Shown in pieces: positions 24,267 to 33,272 of a stretch of DNA of 64,000 nt (the stretch's first letter is position 1; every line of letters begins with the position of its first letter). The notes beneath the pieces were generated by a model, which worked only from the letters and a program-made list of their open reading frames with translations, was not told the DNA's origin and did not search any database. Made by a program: the position numbers and the translations under genes. This stretch comes from Bacillota bacterium. GTDB taxonomy: Bacteria > Bacillota > SHA-98 > Ch115. Where the stretch lies: positions 159,445 to 223,444 of the forward strand of contig JABLXA010000001.1 in assembly GCA_013178415.1 (NCBI GenBank), written 5' to 3'.

Positions 24267-25323
24267 CGACCTTCACCCCGCTTTCCTTGTAGAGCCAGCA
24301 GCGGACCTCATGACCATCAGGCATTTGGAATAATGGAGGGGGTTCCAGGCACTCTGCCATACGGGCCGGGCATCGTGGCTCGAACCGGCAGCCCTCGGGA
24401 AAATCAAAAGGATCAGGGATGTTGCCCTGGATTGGGATGAGAGGTTGCTTCGCCTGAGAGCCTATTCTTGGCATAGACTTCAAGAGCCCATCCGTGTATG
24501 GGTGCAAATGCTTTTTGAATACATCTCGAACCGTGCCATGCTCTACCACCTGTCCAAGGTACATGACAACTACCTCGGAAGTCATTTCAGCTATTACTCC
24601 CAGGTCATGGGTGATCATCAATATTGAGGCATTGAACTCTCTTTGGAGTTCCCTCATAAGGTCCAGTATCTGTGCCTGGATTGTGACATCCAGAGCGGTA
24701 GTAGGCTCATCGGCTATGAGAAGGGATGGATTACAGGATAGAGCCATGGCGATCATAGCACGCTGTCTCATCCCACCGCTCATTTGATGAGGATATTCAT
24801 CGACCCGCCTTTCTGGATTCGGGATCCCCACCAGGTCGAGCATTTCAATGGCCCGCCTTCGGGCGGCCTTTTTGTCTAACCCCTGATGTAGCATTATAGC
24901 CTCCATTATCTGATTGCCTATGGTATATACGGGATTTAGCGAAGTCATGGGCTCCTGGAATATCATGGCTATTTCTTTTCCGCGAATCGAACGATATTCA
25001 GGTCCTTTGGGAGGTAGGCTGTCCAAGGCCACGGACGACCCACCTTCGCGGTAGAAAAGAATCCTGCCGGTCACTTTGCCTGGCGGTTGAGGGACAAGGC
25101 CCATTATCGACAGCGCAGTAATGCTTTTGCCGCAACCACTTTCTCCCACGAGGCCAAGAGCCCTATGTCTCCCGATGGAGAAGGAAACTCCATCAACGGC
25201 GCGCACTATGCCGTCTGATGTATAGAAATATGTCCTGAGGTCATTGAGTTCGATAAGAGGCGGCTCCGTGGCGGCGTGACTGAGCGTTGCTCCAACTGGT
25301 TCCTGCGAAGACATTTGATTCAT
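24259..25323 (-). CDS. oppD: Oligopeptide-type ABC transporter ATP-binding protein (OppD-like)
   Basis: Second ATPase of the importer. Walker A GESGCGKS, signature [15 protein letters not shown], Walker [13 protein letters not shown] and the C-terminal oligopeptide/dipeptide extension with [14 protein letters not shown]. 354 residues. GGGAGGTGG lies a few bases before ATG. In this family OppD and OppF form a heterodimer beneath the membrane proteins OppB and OppC. Confidence 0.95.
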   Translation of the reverse strand: MNQMSSQEPVGATLSHAATEPPLIELNDLRTYFYTSDGIVRAVDGVSFSIGRHRALGLVGESGCGKSITALSIMGLVPQPPGKVTGRILFYREGGSSVALDSLPPKGPEYRSIRGKEIAMIFQEPMTSLNPVYTIGNQIMEAIMLHQGLDKKAARRRAIEMLDLVGIPNPERRVDEYPHQMSGGMRQRAMIAMALSCNPSLLIADEPTTALDVTIQAQILDLMRELQREFNASILMITHDLGVIAEMTSEVVVMYLGQVVEHGTVRDVFKKHLHPYTDGLLKSMPRIGSQAKQPLIPIQGNIPDPFDFPEGCRFEPRCPARMAECLEPPPLFQMPDGHEVRCWLYKESGVKVDA

Positions 25324-25371
25324 TCATTCCACCTCCCTGGCTTTTGCATCCTATAGCGAGAGGGTCTGGCC

Positions 25372-26556
25372 TTATTTGTTTGAATAAGGGTCGGCGGCAT
25401 CACGTAGGCCATCCCCCATGAAGTTGAAGGATAGAACAGTCAATATCACGAAGAAAACGGGGATGATGAGCCACGGACTCTGGCGCAAGGAGCGTATATT
25501 CTGCGTCTCCTGTAAAAGCACACCCCAGCTGGTCATGGGGGGGCGAAGCCCCAGGCCAAGAAAACTCAGGGCGGTTTCTCCCAATATCATTCCAGGAATG
25601 GAGAGCGTGGCTGTGACTATGATGTGGCTTAGACAATTTGGCACGAGATGACGTGTTATTATACGCCAGTTGCTTGCGCCGATGCTCTTAGCCGCGGCAA
25701 TGAAATCTTGTTCCCGGAGGGAAAGCACCATTCCCCTTATTTGACGCGCCAGACCGCCCCATCCGATGACCGAGAGTATCACTGTTATTCCAAAATAGAC
25801 TCCAATGGGGGACCAGTTTGGTGGCACTGCCGCAGCTAGGGCCATCCAGAGCGGAATGCCGGGGAAGGCCATGAGAAGCTCCGTGATTCTCTGGATTATG
25901 ATATCCATGGTGCCGCCAAAATAGCCTGATATCGTTCCGAGTATTACGCCAAAGATGAGGCTGAGGAACACTCCTACAAGTCCTATTGTGAGCGAGATGC
26001 GGCCCCCATAGATGATGCGCGAGAAGAGGTCCCGTCCCAGCCTGTCTGTACCGAATATATAGCATGAGGCCTCGGGATCATCCCTTGAGACCCCGAAAAG
26101 GTGCAAGTCCGTTGTAAAGAGACCCCACAGTTTGTATGTGTCTCCTCTCGCAATGAAATAGATCGGATATTTCTTTGATGTGTCAATCACAAAACTACGC
26201 CGGAATGTGGCAAAATCTAGCTTCTTCTGATATCCATAGACGAAGGGCCTCAGGTGAAACTTACCTTCTGTATCGATAAAATGAGGTATTTGGGGGGGAG
26301 CGCTCAGATGCGGTGATTCCAGTGTTAAAGTATAAGGGGCGAAAAATTCCGCGAAAAGCACGCATACGAAATAGAAACAGCCCAATACTATGGCACCGGC
26401 GACTGCCATCTTGCTTTTCTTGAATTTCCTCCAGACAAGCTGCCAGTAGCTTCGCCCTACCTGTGTTTCCTGGCGCAGGGGTTTGGGAGAAGTCCCTGGA
26501 GCCGGATTTACTTTAGCGGGGAATCTACGTCTCAGTTGCGGCAAGATCGGGATCAA
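25372..26556 (-). CDS. oppC: Oligopeptide-type ABC transporter permease (OppC-like)
   Basis: Inner-membrane permease. After a first membrane segment (about residues 50-75) it has an external insertion of roughly 100 residues ([16 protein letters not shown] ... [10 protein letters not shown]), common to the large DppC proteins that go with 630-residue binding proteins. Then follow five more segments and the EAA loop [25 protein letters not shown] set the start at TTG 26556 because AAAGGAGGT precedes it by seven bases; an open frame extends to 26658 into oppB. 394 residues. Confidence 0.92.
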   Translation of the reverse strand: MIPILPQLRRRFPAKVNPAPGTSPKPLRQETQVGRSYWQLVWRKFKKSKMAVAGAIVLGCFYFVCVLFAEFFAPYTLTLESPHLSAPPQIPHFIDTEGKFHLRPFVYGYQKKLDFATFRRSFVIDTSKKYPIYFIARGDTYKLWGLFTTDLHLFGVSRDDPEASCYIFGTDRLGRDLFSRIIYGGRISLTIGLVGVFLSLIFGVILGTISGYFGGTMDIIIQRITELLMAFPGIPLWMALAAAVPPNWSPIGVYFGITVILSVIGWGGLARQIRGMVLSLREQDFIAAAKSIGASNWRIITRHLVPNCLSHIIVTATLSIPGMILGETALSFLGLGLRPPMTSWGVLLQETQNIRSLRQSPWLIIPVFFVILTVLSFNFMGDGLRDAADPYSNK

Positions 26557-26596
26557 GCCATCCACCTCCTTTGATCGTAACAGATGCGGAGATCCG

Positions 26597-27580
26597 CTAG
26601 TCATAGCGGATACGAGGATCCGCCCAGGCAAGGGCAAAGTCAGCGAGAAGGTTTCCAAGAACCAGCATCATGGCCAGGAACATCAGAAATGTCCCAGCCA
26701 GGAACATGTCCTGGGTCTGGAGAGCGGTAAGGAATAGGGGACCTGTAGTTGGAAGATTCAGGACGATGGAGGTCAGGGTCTCGCCGGAAATGATCCCCGG
26801 GAGGGACATCCCCGCCATGCTGATCAGAGGATTGATGGCGACCCTTACAGCATGCTTGAACACCACGATACGTTCCTTTAGCCCCTTGGCCCGCGCAGTG
26901 AGGATATATTGCTGCCCTAGTATATCGAGAAGATTCCCCCGCATGACACGAATGAGTCCGGCTGTGCCTGACATCCCTATGATGATCACGGGGATCCATA
27001 TATGCTTTAGCATATCCAGGATTTTTGCCAAATTCCAGGGGGCGTCCACGTATTTGGGCGAGAAAAGCCCACCCACAGATTGATCGAAATAGAAGACCGC
27101 CACGAACATGAGTATAAGGGCCAGGAGAAACCCAGGGATTGAGAGGCCTATAAACCCCAGGAATGTAAAGATGCGGTCGCCGATAGAATACTGGTGGGTT
27201 GCTGAGTAGATGCCGATGGCAAGGGCTATGACCCATGTGAAGATCATGGTGACAACTGACAGCGTCACCGTCAGGGCTATGCGCTCGCCAACAAGTTCAC
27301 TTACAGGCCGTTCGTATCTGAAGGAATAACCAAAGTCTCCTCTAACGAAGTTGCTGATCCAGATCCAGTATTGTAGCCATATAGGCTTGTCAAGACCGTA
27401 GCGGGCCTTGAGCTGGTCTATGTACAGCCGGGCGCTATAGTCACCCCGCGCCTCCAGTTCTGTTATCCTTATGGTAAGGAAATCGCCGGGCGGAAGCTGT
27501 ATTACAAGAAACCCTATGATCGAAACCATGATCAGAAGCGGGATGGAATAAAGGACGCGCCGCAAAAGGTAAGTAAGCAT
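26597..27580 (-). CDS. oppB: Oligopeptide-type ABC transporter permease (OppB-like)
   Basis: Second permease, with [26 protein letters not shown] as first segment, the DppB-type PPGDFLT segment, six membrane segments and the EAA loop [34 protein letters not shown] lies five bases before ATG. A strong hairpin separates it from the upstream binding-protein gene, a common arrangement that lets binding protein be made in excess. Confidence 0.94.
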   Translation of the reverse strand: MLTYLLRRVLYSIPLLIMVSIIGFLVIQLPPGDFLTIRITELEARGDYSARLYIDQLKARYGLDKPIWLQYWIWISNFVRGDFGYSFRYERPVSELVGERIALTVTLSVVTMIFTWVIALAIGIYSATHQYSIGDRIFTFLGFIGLSIPGFLLALILMFVAVFYFDQSVGGLFSPKYVDAPWNLAKILDMLKHIWIPVIIIGMSGTAGLIRVMRGNLLDILGQQYILTARAKGLKERIVVFKHAVRVAINPLISMAGMSLPGIISGETLTSIVLNLPTTGPLFLTALQTQDMFLAGTFLMFLAMMLVLGNLLADFALAWADPRIRYD

Positions 27581-27607
27581 CTGATCCTCCCCTTCCTATC
27601 AAGTATC

Positions 27608-27630
27608 AGGGGGAGGATGACCCTCCCCCT
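27608..27630 (-). terminator. Intercistronic hairpin between binding protein and permease genes
   Basis: AGGGGGAGG (27608-27616) and CCTCCCCCT (27622-27630) make a nine-base-pair stem with a five-base loop. There is no U tract on the transcribed minus strand, so partial termination or RNA stabilisation is more likely than a full stop. Confidence 0.6.
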
Positions 27631-27642
27631 ATTGCGGGATGT

Positions 27643-29550
27643 TTACTGCTTTATGAAGTATTGTTCAGGGTTGGTATTACCCGGACCGCCCACAGCCCAT
27701 GGGCCGAGAATCCCAAAATCCGGGACGTTGCGGAAGTTTTTCTTGACAATTACGGGCTGCGGCAGGTCTCCAGTGATGCCGATGTAGAAGGGGCCATCGG
27801 TGATATGTATCTTTATCGCATCCCATACATAGCGGTGGCGCTTTTCCACGTTGGGCTCTTCGATGCCTTTTTCATAAAGCTTGATGAGCTTCTCTTCCGG
27901 GCTTCCTGGTTCAGGCGCTTCGCCTTCTTCACCACCGGTCATGTACCACCTGCCTACCTTTGGCCATGCGCGGCTGTCACGTACCGGGAACACCCAGTCT
28001 GGATATGTCCAGAGGTCCATCTCTGCACAGTGGGCAAAGCGGAATTGGTATGTGCTCTGGGTTTGCCTCTGTCCTTCTTCCGGCGTCCCCTGGACGGCGT
28101 TCAGAACGGTCCTGAGACCGACTGCCTCCCAGAAATTCTTTACAAGGGCGCCGGTCTCAGCATTTATCTCAGCGATACCCCATCCGGTGATGTCCAGGAC
28201 AAGCTCGAGTTTACTTCCGTCGGGTCTTGTCCGGAATCCCTGGGCATCTCGCTTGGTAAGCCCTATTGAATCGAGAAGACGATTTGCCTCTTTGGGATCA
28301 TATTTGGCATAGTTATTAGCCCATTCTTTGTAGACCTTTTGTCCCTCCGGGCTCCGGAAGTGCCAAGATTCCTTACTGATGGTGCCCTGGCGCGGTGTGG
28401 CCATGCCGTTCCATATGACTTCGTTGACACGATTTCTGTCGATCGCAAGCGATAGAGCCGCTCTGAATTTCTGATTTCGCAGAAGGTCCCGCATCCACTT
28501 ATCCCCTACATAGTTCTGGTTTACTAAGATGCCTGGCCATCCACCGGCGCCATTCTGCCATAGGATCACGCGATAGCCTCCGGCCTCCTGACGCTCGAGC
28601 AATACTGGAATATTTCGCGGATTATCAACGCCGCGGAAGGTAGCGGTATAATCGCCCTTCAGCACTTGCAAGAGCCGAACTTCGGGATCTGTTACTTCAA
28701 CACTTTCGATCCGGTCTATATAAGGCAACTGGTTACCCTTTGTATCTACTTTCCAATAATAGGGATTCCTTTCAAAGATTACCCTCTCGCCAGGGACATA
28801 CTTCACGCAATGCCAGGCAAAGAGTGTAGGATATTCAGGATTCTGCCACCACTGGTCCTTATCCTGGAAAGTCTTCCAGTCTTTTATTTTGGGGTTGTAT
28901 TTGGGATGGAACTGCTTTAGATAATGCTTGGGTTTCATTAGCGGCTCCCATTCCCAGAATCCCGATGCAAGGACGTAAGGGACGTTCCAGTTGGGGGCGT
29001 CGAAGGTGAACGAGACTGTGTAATCATCAATGAAATTTACCTTCATGAGTTTGCCATTCTTATATGCCCACCATGGAGGACGGATTACCTGATAGTCCTC
29101 GTTGAGGGCGAGATCCTCCCACCAAAACTTGAGATCCTCTGTTGTAAATGGATGACCATCTGACCATTTAACTCCTTTTCGGAAGTAAAAGGTTATAGTT
29201 TTCCCGTCCTTTGAAAATTCCCATTTTTTTGCAAGTCCGGGCACGTAGGCTGTATAATCTCTATTCCATCGTACTGGTGGGTCGTACATTATCATCTTTA
29301 GATTGCCCATACCGGGATCCCAGTGTACAGCCCGCCATGTGCCACCGTATTGTCCTATTTCTTCTACGGGCGTGACGACCATGATGTCTTCCTTTACGGG
29401 CAGCCGCTTTTCCACAGGTGGAAGTTTACCTTCTTTGACTAACTTGGAAAGCATAGGAGCTTCATTGTAGGCGAGCCCTGCGGTGGTCCCCAGGAGAATG
29501 ATCGAAAGGGCCAAAATGCCGATGAAACACAGTTTGATATGTGGCTTCAC
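27643..29550 (-). CDS. Peptide-type ABC transporter substrate-binding protein (YNEAPML family)
   Basis: Exported solute-binding protein of family 5. Signal peptide in about the first 27 residues (CFIGILALSIILLGTTAGLAYN); no lipobox. Then the lineage-specific start YNEAPMLSKLVKEGKLPPVE, VTPVEEIGQYGGTWR, KDGKTITFYFRKGVKWSDG and FTTEDLKFWWED (family-5 pattern). 635 residues, long for the family. GTG start at 29550 with GGGGGG about eight bases upstream. First gene of the opp operon; two paralogs lie at 48387 and 56892. The ligand may be a peptide or oligosaccharide. Confidence 0.92.
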   Translation of the reverse strand: MKPHIKLCFIGILALSIILLGTTAGLAYNEAPMLSKLVKEGKLPPVEKRLPVKEDIMVVTPVEEIGQYGGTWRAVHWDPGMGNLKMIMYDPPVRWNRDYTAYVPGLAKKWEFSKDGKTITFYFRKGVKWSDGHPFTTEDLKFWWEDLALNEDYQVIRPPWWAYKNGKLMKVNFIDDYTVSFTFDAPNWNVPYVLASGFWEWEPLMKPKHYLKQFHPKYNPKIKDWKTFQDKDQWWQNPEYPTLFAWHCVKYVPGERVIFERNPYYWKVDTKGNQLPYIDRIESVEVTDPEVRLLQVLKGDYTATFRGVDNPRNIPVLLERQEAGGYRVILWQNGAGGWPGILVNQNYVGDKWMRDLLRNQKFRAALSLAIDRNRVNEVIWNGMATPRQGTISKESWHFRSPEGQKVYKEWANNYAKYDPKEANRLLDSIGLTKRDAQGFRTRPDGSKLELVLDITGWGIAEINAETGALVKNFWEAVGLRTVLNAVQGTPEEGQRQTQSTYQFRFAHCAEMDLWTYPDWVFPVRDSRAWPKVGRWYMTGGEEGEAPEPGSPEEKLIKLYEKGIEEPNVEKRHRYVWDAIKIHITDGPFYIGITGDLPQPVIVKKNFRNVPDFGILGPWAVGGPGNTNPEQYFIKQ

Positions 29551-29986
29551 TTTTTCATCCCCCCTGATGTGATTTGCGGTGATTTAGAAGATTCAGCGTG
29601 GCAAAACACGAAGATAACCCTCACTGGCCTCTTCCTGTTTTCACCCCCTATCTCGCTTTTTGGGCACCAGTCTGACAGGCGTATAGAAATCTAGACCCGC
29701 CTGGCAAGGATATCTTCTATGTCTGCGGGACGGAATGCAGAAGACCGATATAATAAAGGCGAATATTCTCGTGATGATGGGAATTTCGTTCTCTGATGGC
29801 AATACCCAAGGTAATCCGCATAGTTAGCTGATTGCTGGATAAATTGGCTAATTAGATTTTAATCTATAATTATTGTAAGTCAATGATTTCCGAATATTTT
29901 GGTTAAGGTAATCCTGCTGAGGATCTGGGGCAGAGGCAGAACTCCTTCGGGCATGCGTTCGTGAACTAACCTAGATACCCCCGAGG
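29551..29986. promoter_or_regulatory. Regulatory region between binding-protein and ROK genes
   Basis: No gene is seen. The AT-rich stretch 29830-29890 contains TAGATT (29853-29858), two bases, and AATCTA (29861-29866), a perfect short dyad, and nearby TATAAT-like strings. Since both flanking genes are on the minus strand, this is the promoter of the opp operon and a possible operator for the ROK regulator. Confidence 0.45.
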
Positions 29987-31366
29987 TTAGAAATTGCGGT
30001 TATAGCTGATAAATGCAGACTTGATCTGCGCTGCCTCCAGGTCAATATCTCCCGGCAGGATGAGTTTCGGCGAGTAAACAAGTTCCTTCAAGGCTAGCGC
30101 CCCTGCTCCGATCACGCCGATTTTGTCTCCGAATGCGCTGACCCTGATCTCTGGGGGCTCGCCGCCTCTAAGAGTCCTGGCTGTTATGATGTTCCTTATG
30201 GGCTTTAGGAGCAGGTCACCTGCGTTCATCACGCCGCCCGCGAGGATTATGAGCCTCGTGTCAATGATGCCCATAAGATTAGCTATAGCATTTCCGAGGT
30301 GGGTTCCTGCGTTCTCGAATATCTCGAGCGCCAGCCGGTCCCCCTCGTTGGCTGCTTTTGCCACTGTTTCTGCGGTGATATTGCTGAGATCGCCGCCTGC
30401 GAGGTTGCCTATCAATGACTTATTTCCTTTCTCGATCTCTTCGATGGCGAGTTCTGCAATGGCCCGGCCGGAGGCGACGGTCTCAAGGCACCCACTGCCG
30501 CCACAAAAGCATCGTCTACCTCCATCTACCACATGAGTATGTCCTAATTCTCCAGCCCTGCTGGTGCTGCCCGCGAAGATTTCCCCGTTCAGCATAAGGC
30601 CGCAGCCAATTCCGGTCCCCACGTATATCAGAGCAAGGTTGCTGAATCCCTGTCCTGCCCCAAATGTATGTTCCGCCAGGACCATTGCCCTAGCGTTTCT
30701 GTCAATCATTACCGGAATATCGGAGTCTTTGGCGAAGATATTCATCAAATTAACATTTTCCCATCCCAGGGTGGATGAATATTCTAGGATGCCGGTCTCT
30801 CGATGGATTATTCCCGGCAAAGATACTCCTATGCCGAGGGGAAGCTTGCCCCTTTCAGAGGCGTTAGTTCTGAGCGTTGCTATTAATTGCCGGACAAGGT
30901 CCGCCACTTGCGGCAGCTCGCGTGGGTCTTGAACCTCATGAACTATTTCCTCATCAATGCCTCCTTTTAGGTTTATGAAAGCTCCGGCAACACGATCCCG
31001 CGCAATGTCAATGGCTATAACGCCACCAAGTCCCTGGCGGATATCAAGCATGGTAGGTATTCGACCCGCGCCTCGCCTTTCTTCAGAAGCAACCTGAGGT
31101 ACCTCATGAATCAATCCACATTCGATGAGTTCGGCGGTAAGTGTGCTCACAGCCGCGCGGCTCAGATGAGTTATGTCGGAGATCTGAACGCGTGAAATGG
31201 GGCCGCGTTTCAGGATTATCTCAAGGATCAAGGCGCGATTGCGTCGCTTGACCAAGAAGGTGCTATCCCCAAGGTATTTCTCCATTGATGAATTCGCCAG
31301 CCTTTCTATTATGTATGCGTATGTCGATCTGTGCGGAGCGGATGTCGCTCTTATGCGGACACCCAC
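29987..31366 (-). CDS. ROK family transcriptional regulator
   Basis: XylR/NagC-type repressor. The N-terminus has a winged helix (VKRRNRALILEIILKRGPISRVQISDITHLSRAAVSTLTAELI, about residues 40-82) and the rest is the ROK sugar-kinase-like domain: IDIARDRVAGAFINLKGG, IGVSLPGII, ALIYVGTGIGCGLMLNGEIFAG, and the zinc-binding GHTHVVDGG..CFCGGSGCLE. A GTG start at 31366 with TAGGAG eight bases upstream extends it by 27 residues before the next Met. Probably senses a sugar and controls the adjacent opp operon. Confidence 0.92.
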   Translation of the reverse strand: MGVRIRATSAPHRSTYAYIIERLANSSMEKYLGDSTFLVKRRNRALILEIILKRGPISRVQISDITHLSRAAVSTLTAELIECGLIHEVPQVASEERRGAGRIPTMLDIRQGLGGVIAIDIARDRVAGAFINLKGGIDEEIVHEVQDPRELPQVADLVRQLIATLRTNASERGKLPLGIGVSLPGIIHRETGILEYSSTLGWENVNLMNIFAKDSDIPVMIDRNARAMVLAEHTFGAGQGFSNLALIYVGTGIGCGLMLNGEIFAGSTSRAGELGHTHVVDGGRRCFCGGSGCLETVASGRAIAELAIEEIEKGNKSLIGNLAGGDLSNITAETVAKAANEGDRLALEIFENAGTHLGNAIANLMGIIDTRLIILAGGVMNAGDLLLKPIRNIITARTLRGGEPPEIRVSAFGDKIGVIGAGALALKELVYSPKLILPGDIDLEAAQIKSAFISYNRNF

Positions 31367-31432
31367 CGCGCATGCTCCTAATTAATTCATCATATAAATT
31401 TTATTCTTCATCAAAGATGCAATTCCTTTTGG

Positions 31433-31678
31433 TCAATATTTGAATTTGCCTCCCACCCCGAGCCAAAAAGATTCCTCATCAGGTAGCGCCAACTGTTTCT
31501 TCAGAATAAATTGCCAGAGGCTTGCCGGTATTTCCTTATGCAATGCAAAGCTTATTTTGGTCCGCAGGATACGTCCGTCAGGCAATACTTTTTCGAAATA
31601 CCAGTGATCAGTCTGTTTCACTAACACCCAGCCAGTCTTTTCAATAAAGCGCTTCAGGTCGCGAAACCTAGGAGGCAT
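31433..31678 (-). CDS. HicA-like toxin
   Basis: An 81-residue protein with the HicA/YcfA double-stranded-RNA-binding-like fold pattern: RDLKRFIEKTGWVLVKQTDHWYFEK ... LRTKISFALHKEIPASLWQFILKKQL. The histidine in the TDHWYFEK segment corresponds to the catalytic His of HicA mRNA interferases, though the usual G-S-H becomes T-D-H. It overlaps the antitoxin gene by eleven bases. The antitoxin comes first. Confidence 0.75.
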   Translation of the reverse strand: MPPRFRDLKRFIEKTGWVLVKQTDHWYFEKVLPDGRILRTKISFALHKEIPASLWQFILKKQLALPDEESFWLGVGGKFKY

Positions 31679-32111
31679 TCTCCAACTCCAGGAGGTGTTC
31701 TATTTCCTTATCTGAATCGCACATGAGAATCCGCAATACATACGGGAAATGCTGGCGGCGGTTAGGCGAATTTAGGTACAGCTGGGCGTTATTTGCATAG
31801 CTTAAAGCATATTCCTTTAAATCGGCCACAAGCTGCGCAACTGCGGCTTCTAATGTCTCAGCGTTGGCCCATAATTCTAAGGCGTCTATGGTTAGGGTAT
31901 AAGATTTATCGGATTCCCGGGTTATCTTGACCGGGAAGCGGTATGCTGACAGAATGATGTTTTGCTGCAAGTCCCGACGCAGCATCAATATATCCTCATG
32001 CTTTCTGCGTCGGACGACCACCGTTGGTTGGAGTAAGCTCCAGACATTATCAAAGATGGCGCTGAATCTCCCGCGGGCCTCTGTGAACCGTAGCTCCGGT
32101 AACATGCTCAC
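31668..32111 (-). CDS. Antitoxin with Phd/YefM-like and HicB-like parts
   Basis: A 147-residue protein that appears to combine two antitoxin types. Residues about 5-53 (LPELRFTEARGRFSAIFDNV ... VVVRRRKHEDILMLRRDLQQ) look like a Phd/YefM DNA-binding domain, and residues about 60-125 (KITRESDKSYTLTIDALELWANAETLEAAVAQLVADLKEYA) look like the partial RNase-H fold of HicB. The final helix may bind the toxin. GGAGGTGAGGGGG precedes the GTG/ATG start. Likely autoregulates the pair. Confidence 0.7.
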   Translation of the reverse strand: MSMLPELRFTEARGRFSAIFDNVWSLLQPTVVVRRRKHEDILMLRRDLQQNIILSAYRFPVKITRESDKSYTLTIDALELWANAETLEAAVAQLVADLKEYALSYANNAQLYLNSPNRRQHFPYVLRILMCDSDKEIEHLLELENAS

Positions 32112-32321
32112 TCCCCCTCACCTCCCAGTATATCAGGATATGTACAGTGTGAACAGAGTGCACAAGGGATATGCTGAGATTTTTTCTTTATGATAGGAAT
32201 ATCAGCCTTTATATAGAATTTGTCTCAGAGGGTTGCGGGCGGATCAGCAAAGATTCGATAGATGCCTCCATAAATAGAATATCTGGCTCAAAACCATGGG
32301 CAAACGGAGAATCAAACTAGC

Positions 32322-33272
32322 ATGAATCAAGTATATGACGGCGTTCCTAACAACACAAAACCTTCGCCGACTGGGCGTATTTTCGATATTCAGCGGTTTT
32401 CTCTTCATGACGGGCCTGGTATCAGGACTACCGTGTTTTTTAAGGGCTGCCCTTTACGTTGCTTGTGGTGTCATAATCCGGAGTCGATCGATCCCAAGCC
32501 TGAGCTGGCCTTTTATGACAATAAGTGTATCGGGTGCGGGCGATGCGTAGCGGCGTGCCCAACAGGGGCTCTTAGGGATGATCCGGAAAAGGGAAGGGTC
32601 TATGACAGGGAGCTATGTCGCTCATGCTGGACGTGCGCAAGGAATTGTCCAAATCAGGCCCTTGTGGTGCAGGGCCGGGAATATACGGTTGAGGATGTCG
32701 TAAGAGAGGTGATTTCCGACCTTCCTTTCTATAAGACATCCGGTGGCGGGGTTACCCTCTCCGGTGGCGAACCTACCCTCCAGTTTGATTTTTGTCTTGC
32801 TCTGCTACAAGCCCTCGAGGAGAAAGGGCTCCATACCGCCCTCGATACCTCGGGTTTTGTGGCCTGGGAGAAACTCGCGCAGCTTCTCCCTTTTGTAAAT
32901 CTTTTGCTATATGATCTCAAGCAAATGGATCCAGAAGAGCATCTCAGGCTGACTGGCGTTCCAAATGGCAGGATTATCGAGAACCTTCATAGAATCAACG
33001 AGTTTAATAAGCCTGTGGAGATAAGGGTCCCTATCATACCAGGTTACACCGACTCAGACGAGAATATATTAGCTATCGGCTGTCTTGTCAGGGAGTTTAC
33101 GTGTGTCAAGAGGGTGAAGCTCCTGGCATATCATAAGCTTGGGATGAGCAAGCCATGGAAGTTCAATCAACGAAGGGGGCTGCCGGAGGTGGAGCCGCCA
33201 GGCAAACAGCGAATGGATGAATTGAGGGACCTCATGGCGAGTCTGATTGGCAGAGAGCGGGTGTACATGTAA
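32322..33272 (+). CDS. Glycyl radical enzyme activating enzyme (radical SAM)
   Basis: Radical SAM activase that would install the glycyl radical on the enzyme encoded next. Cys43, Cys47 and Cys50 (CPLRCLWC) bind the SAM cluster; two further [4Fe-4S] motifs, CIGCGRCVAACP (from Cys69) and CRSCWTCARNCP (from Cys99), form the ferredoxin-like insertion that distinguishes activases of dehydratase/decarboxylase-type enzymes from the short PflA. TLSGGEPTLQ and LYDLKQMD are further family motifs. The stop overlaps the next ATG (TAATG). Confidence 0.94.
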   Translation: MNQVYDGVPNNTKPSPTGRIFDIQRFSLHDGPGIRTTVFFKGCPLRCLWCHNPESIDPKPELAFYDNKCIGCGRCVAACPTGALRDDPEKGRVYDRELCRSCWTCARNCPNQALVVQGREYTVEDVVREVISDLPFYKTSGGGVTLSGGEPTLQFDFCLALLQALEEKGLHTALDTSGFVAWEKLAQLLPFVNLLLYDLKQMDPEEHLRLTGVPNGRIIENLHRINEFNKPVEIRVPIIPGYTDSDENILAIGCLVREFTCVKRVKLLAYHKLGMSKPWKFNQRRGLPEVEPPGKQRMDELRDLMASLIGRERVYM

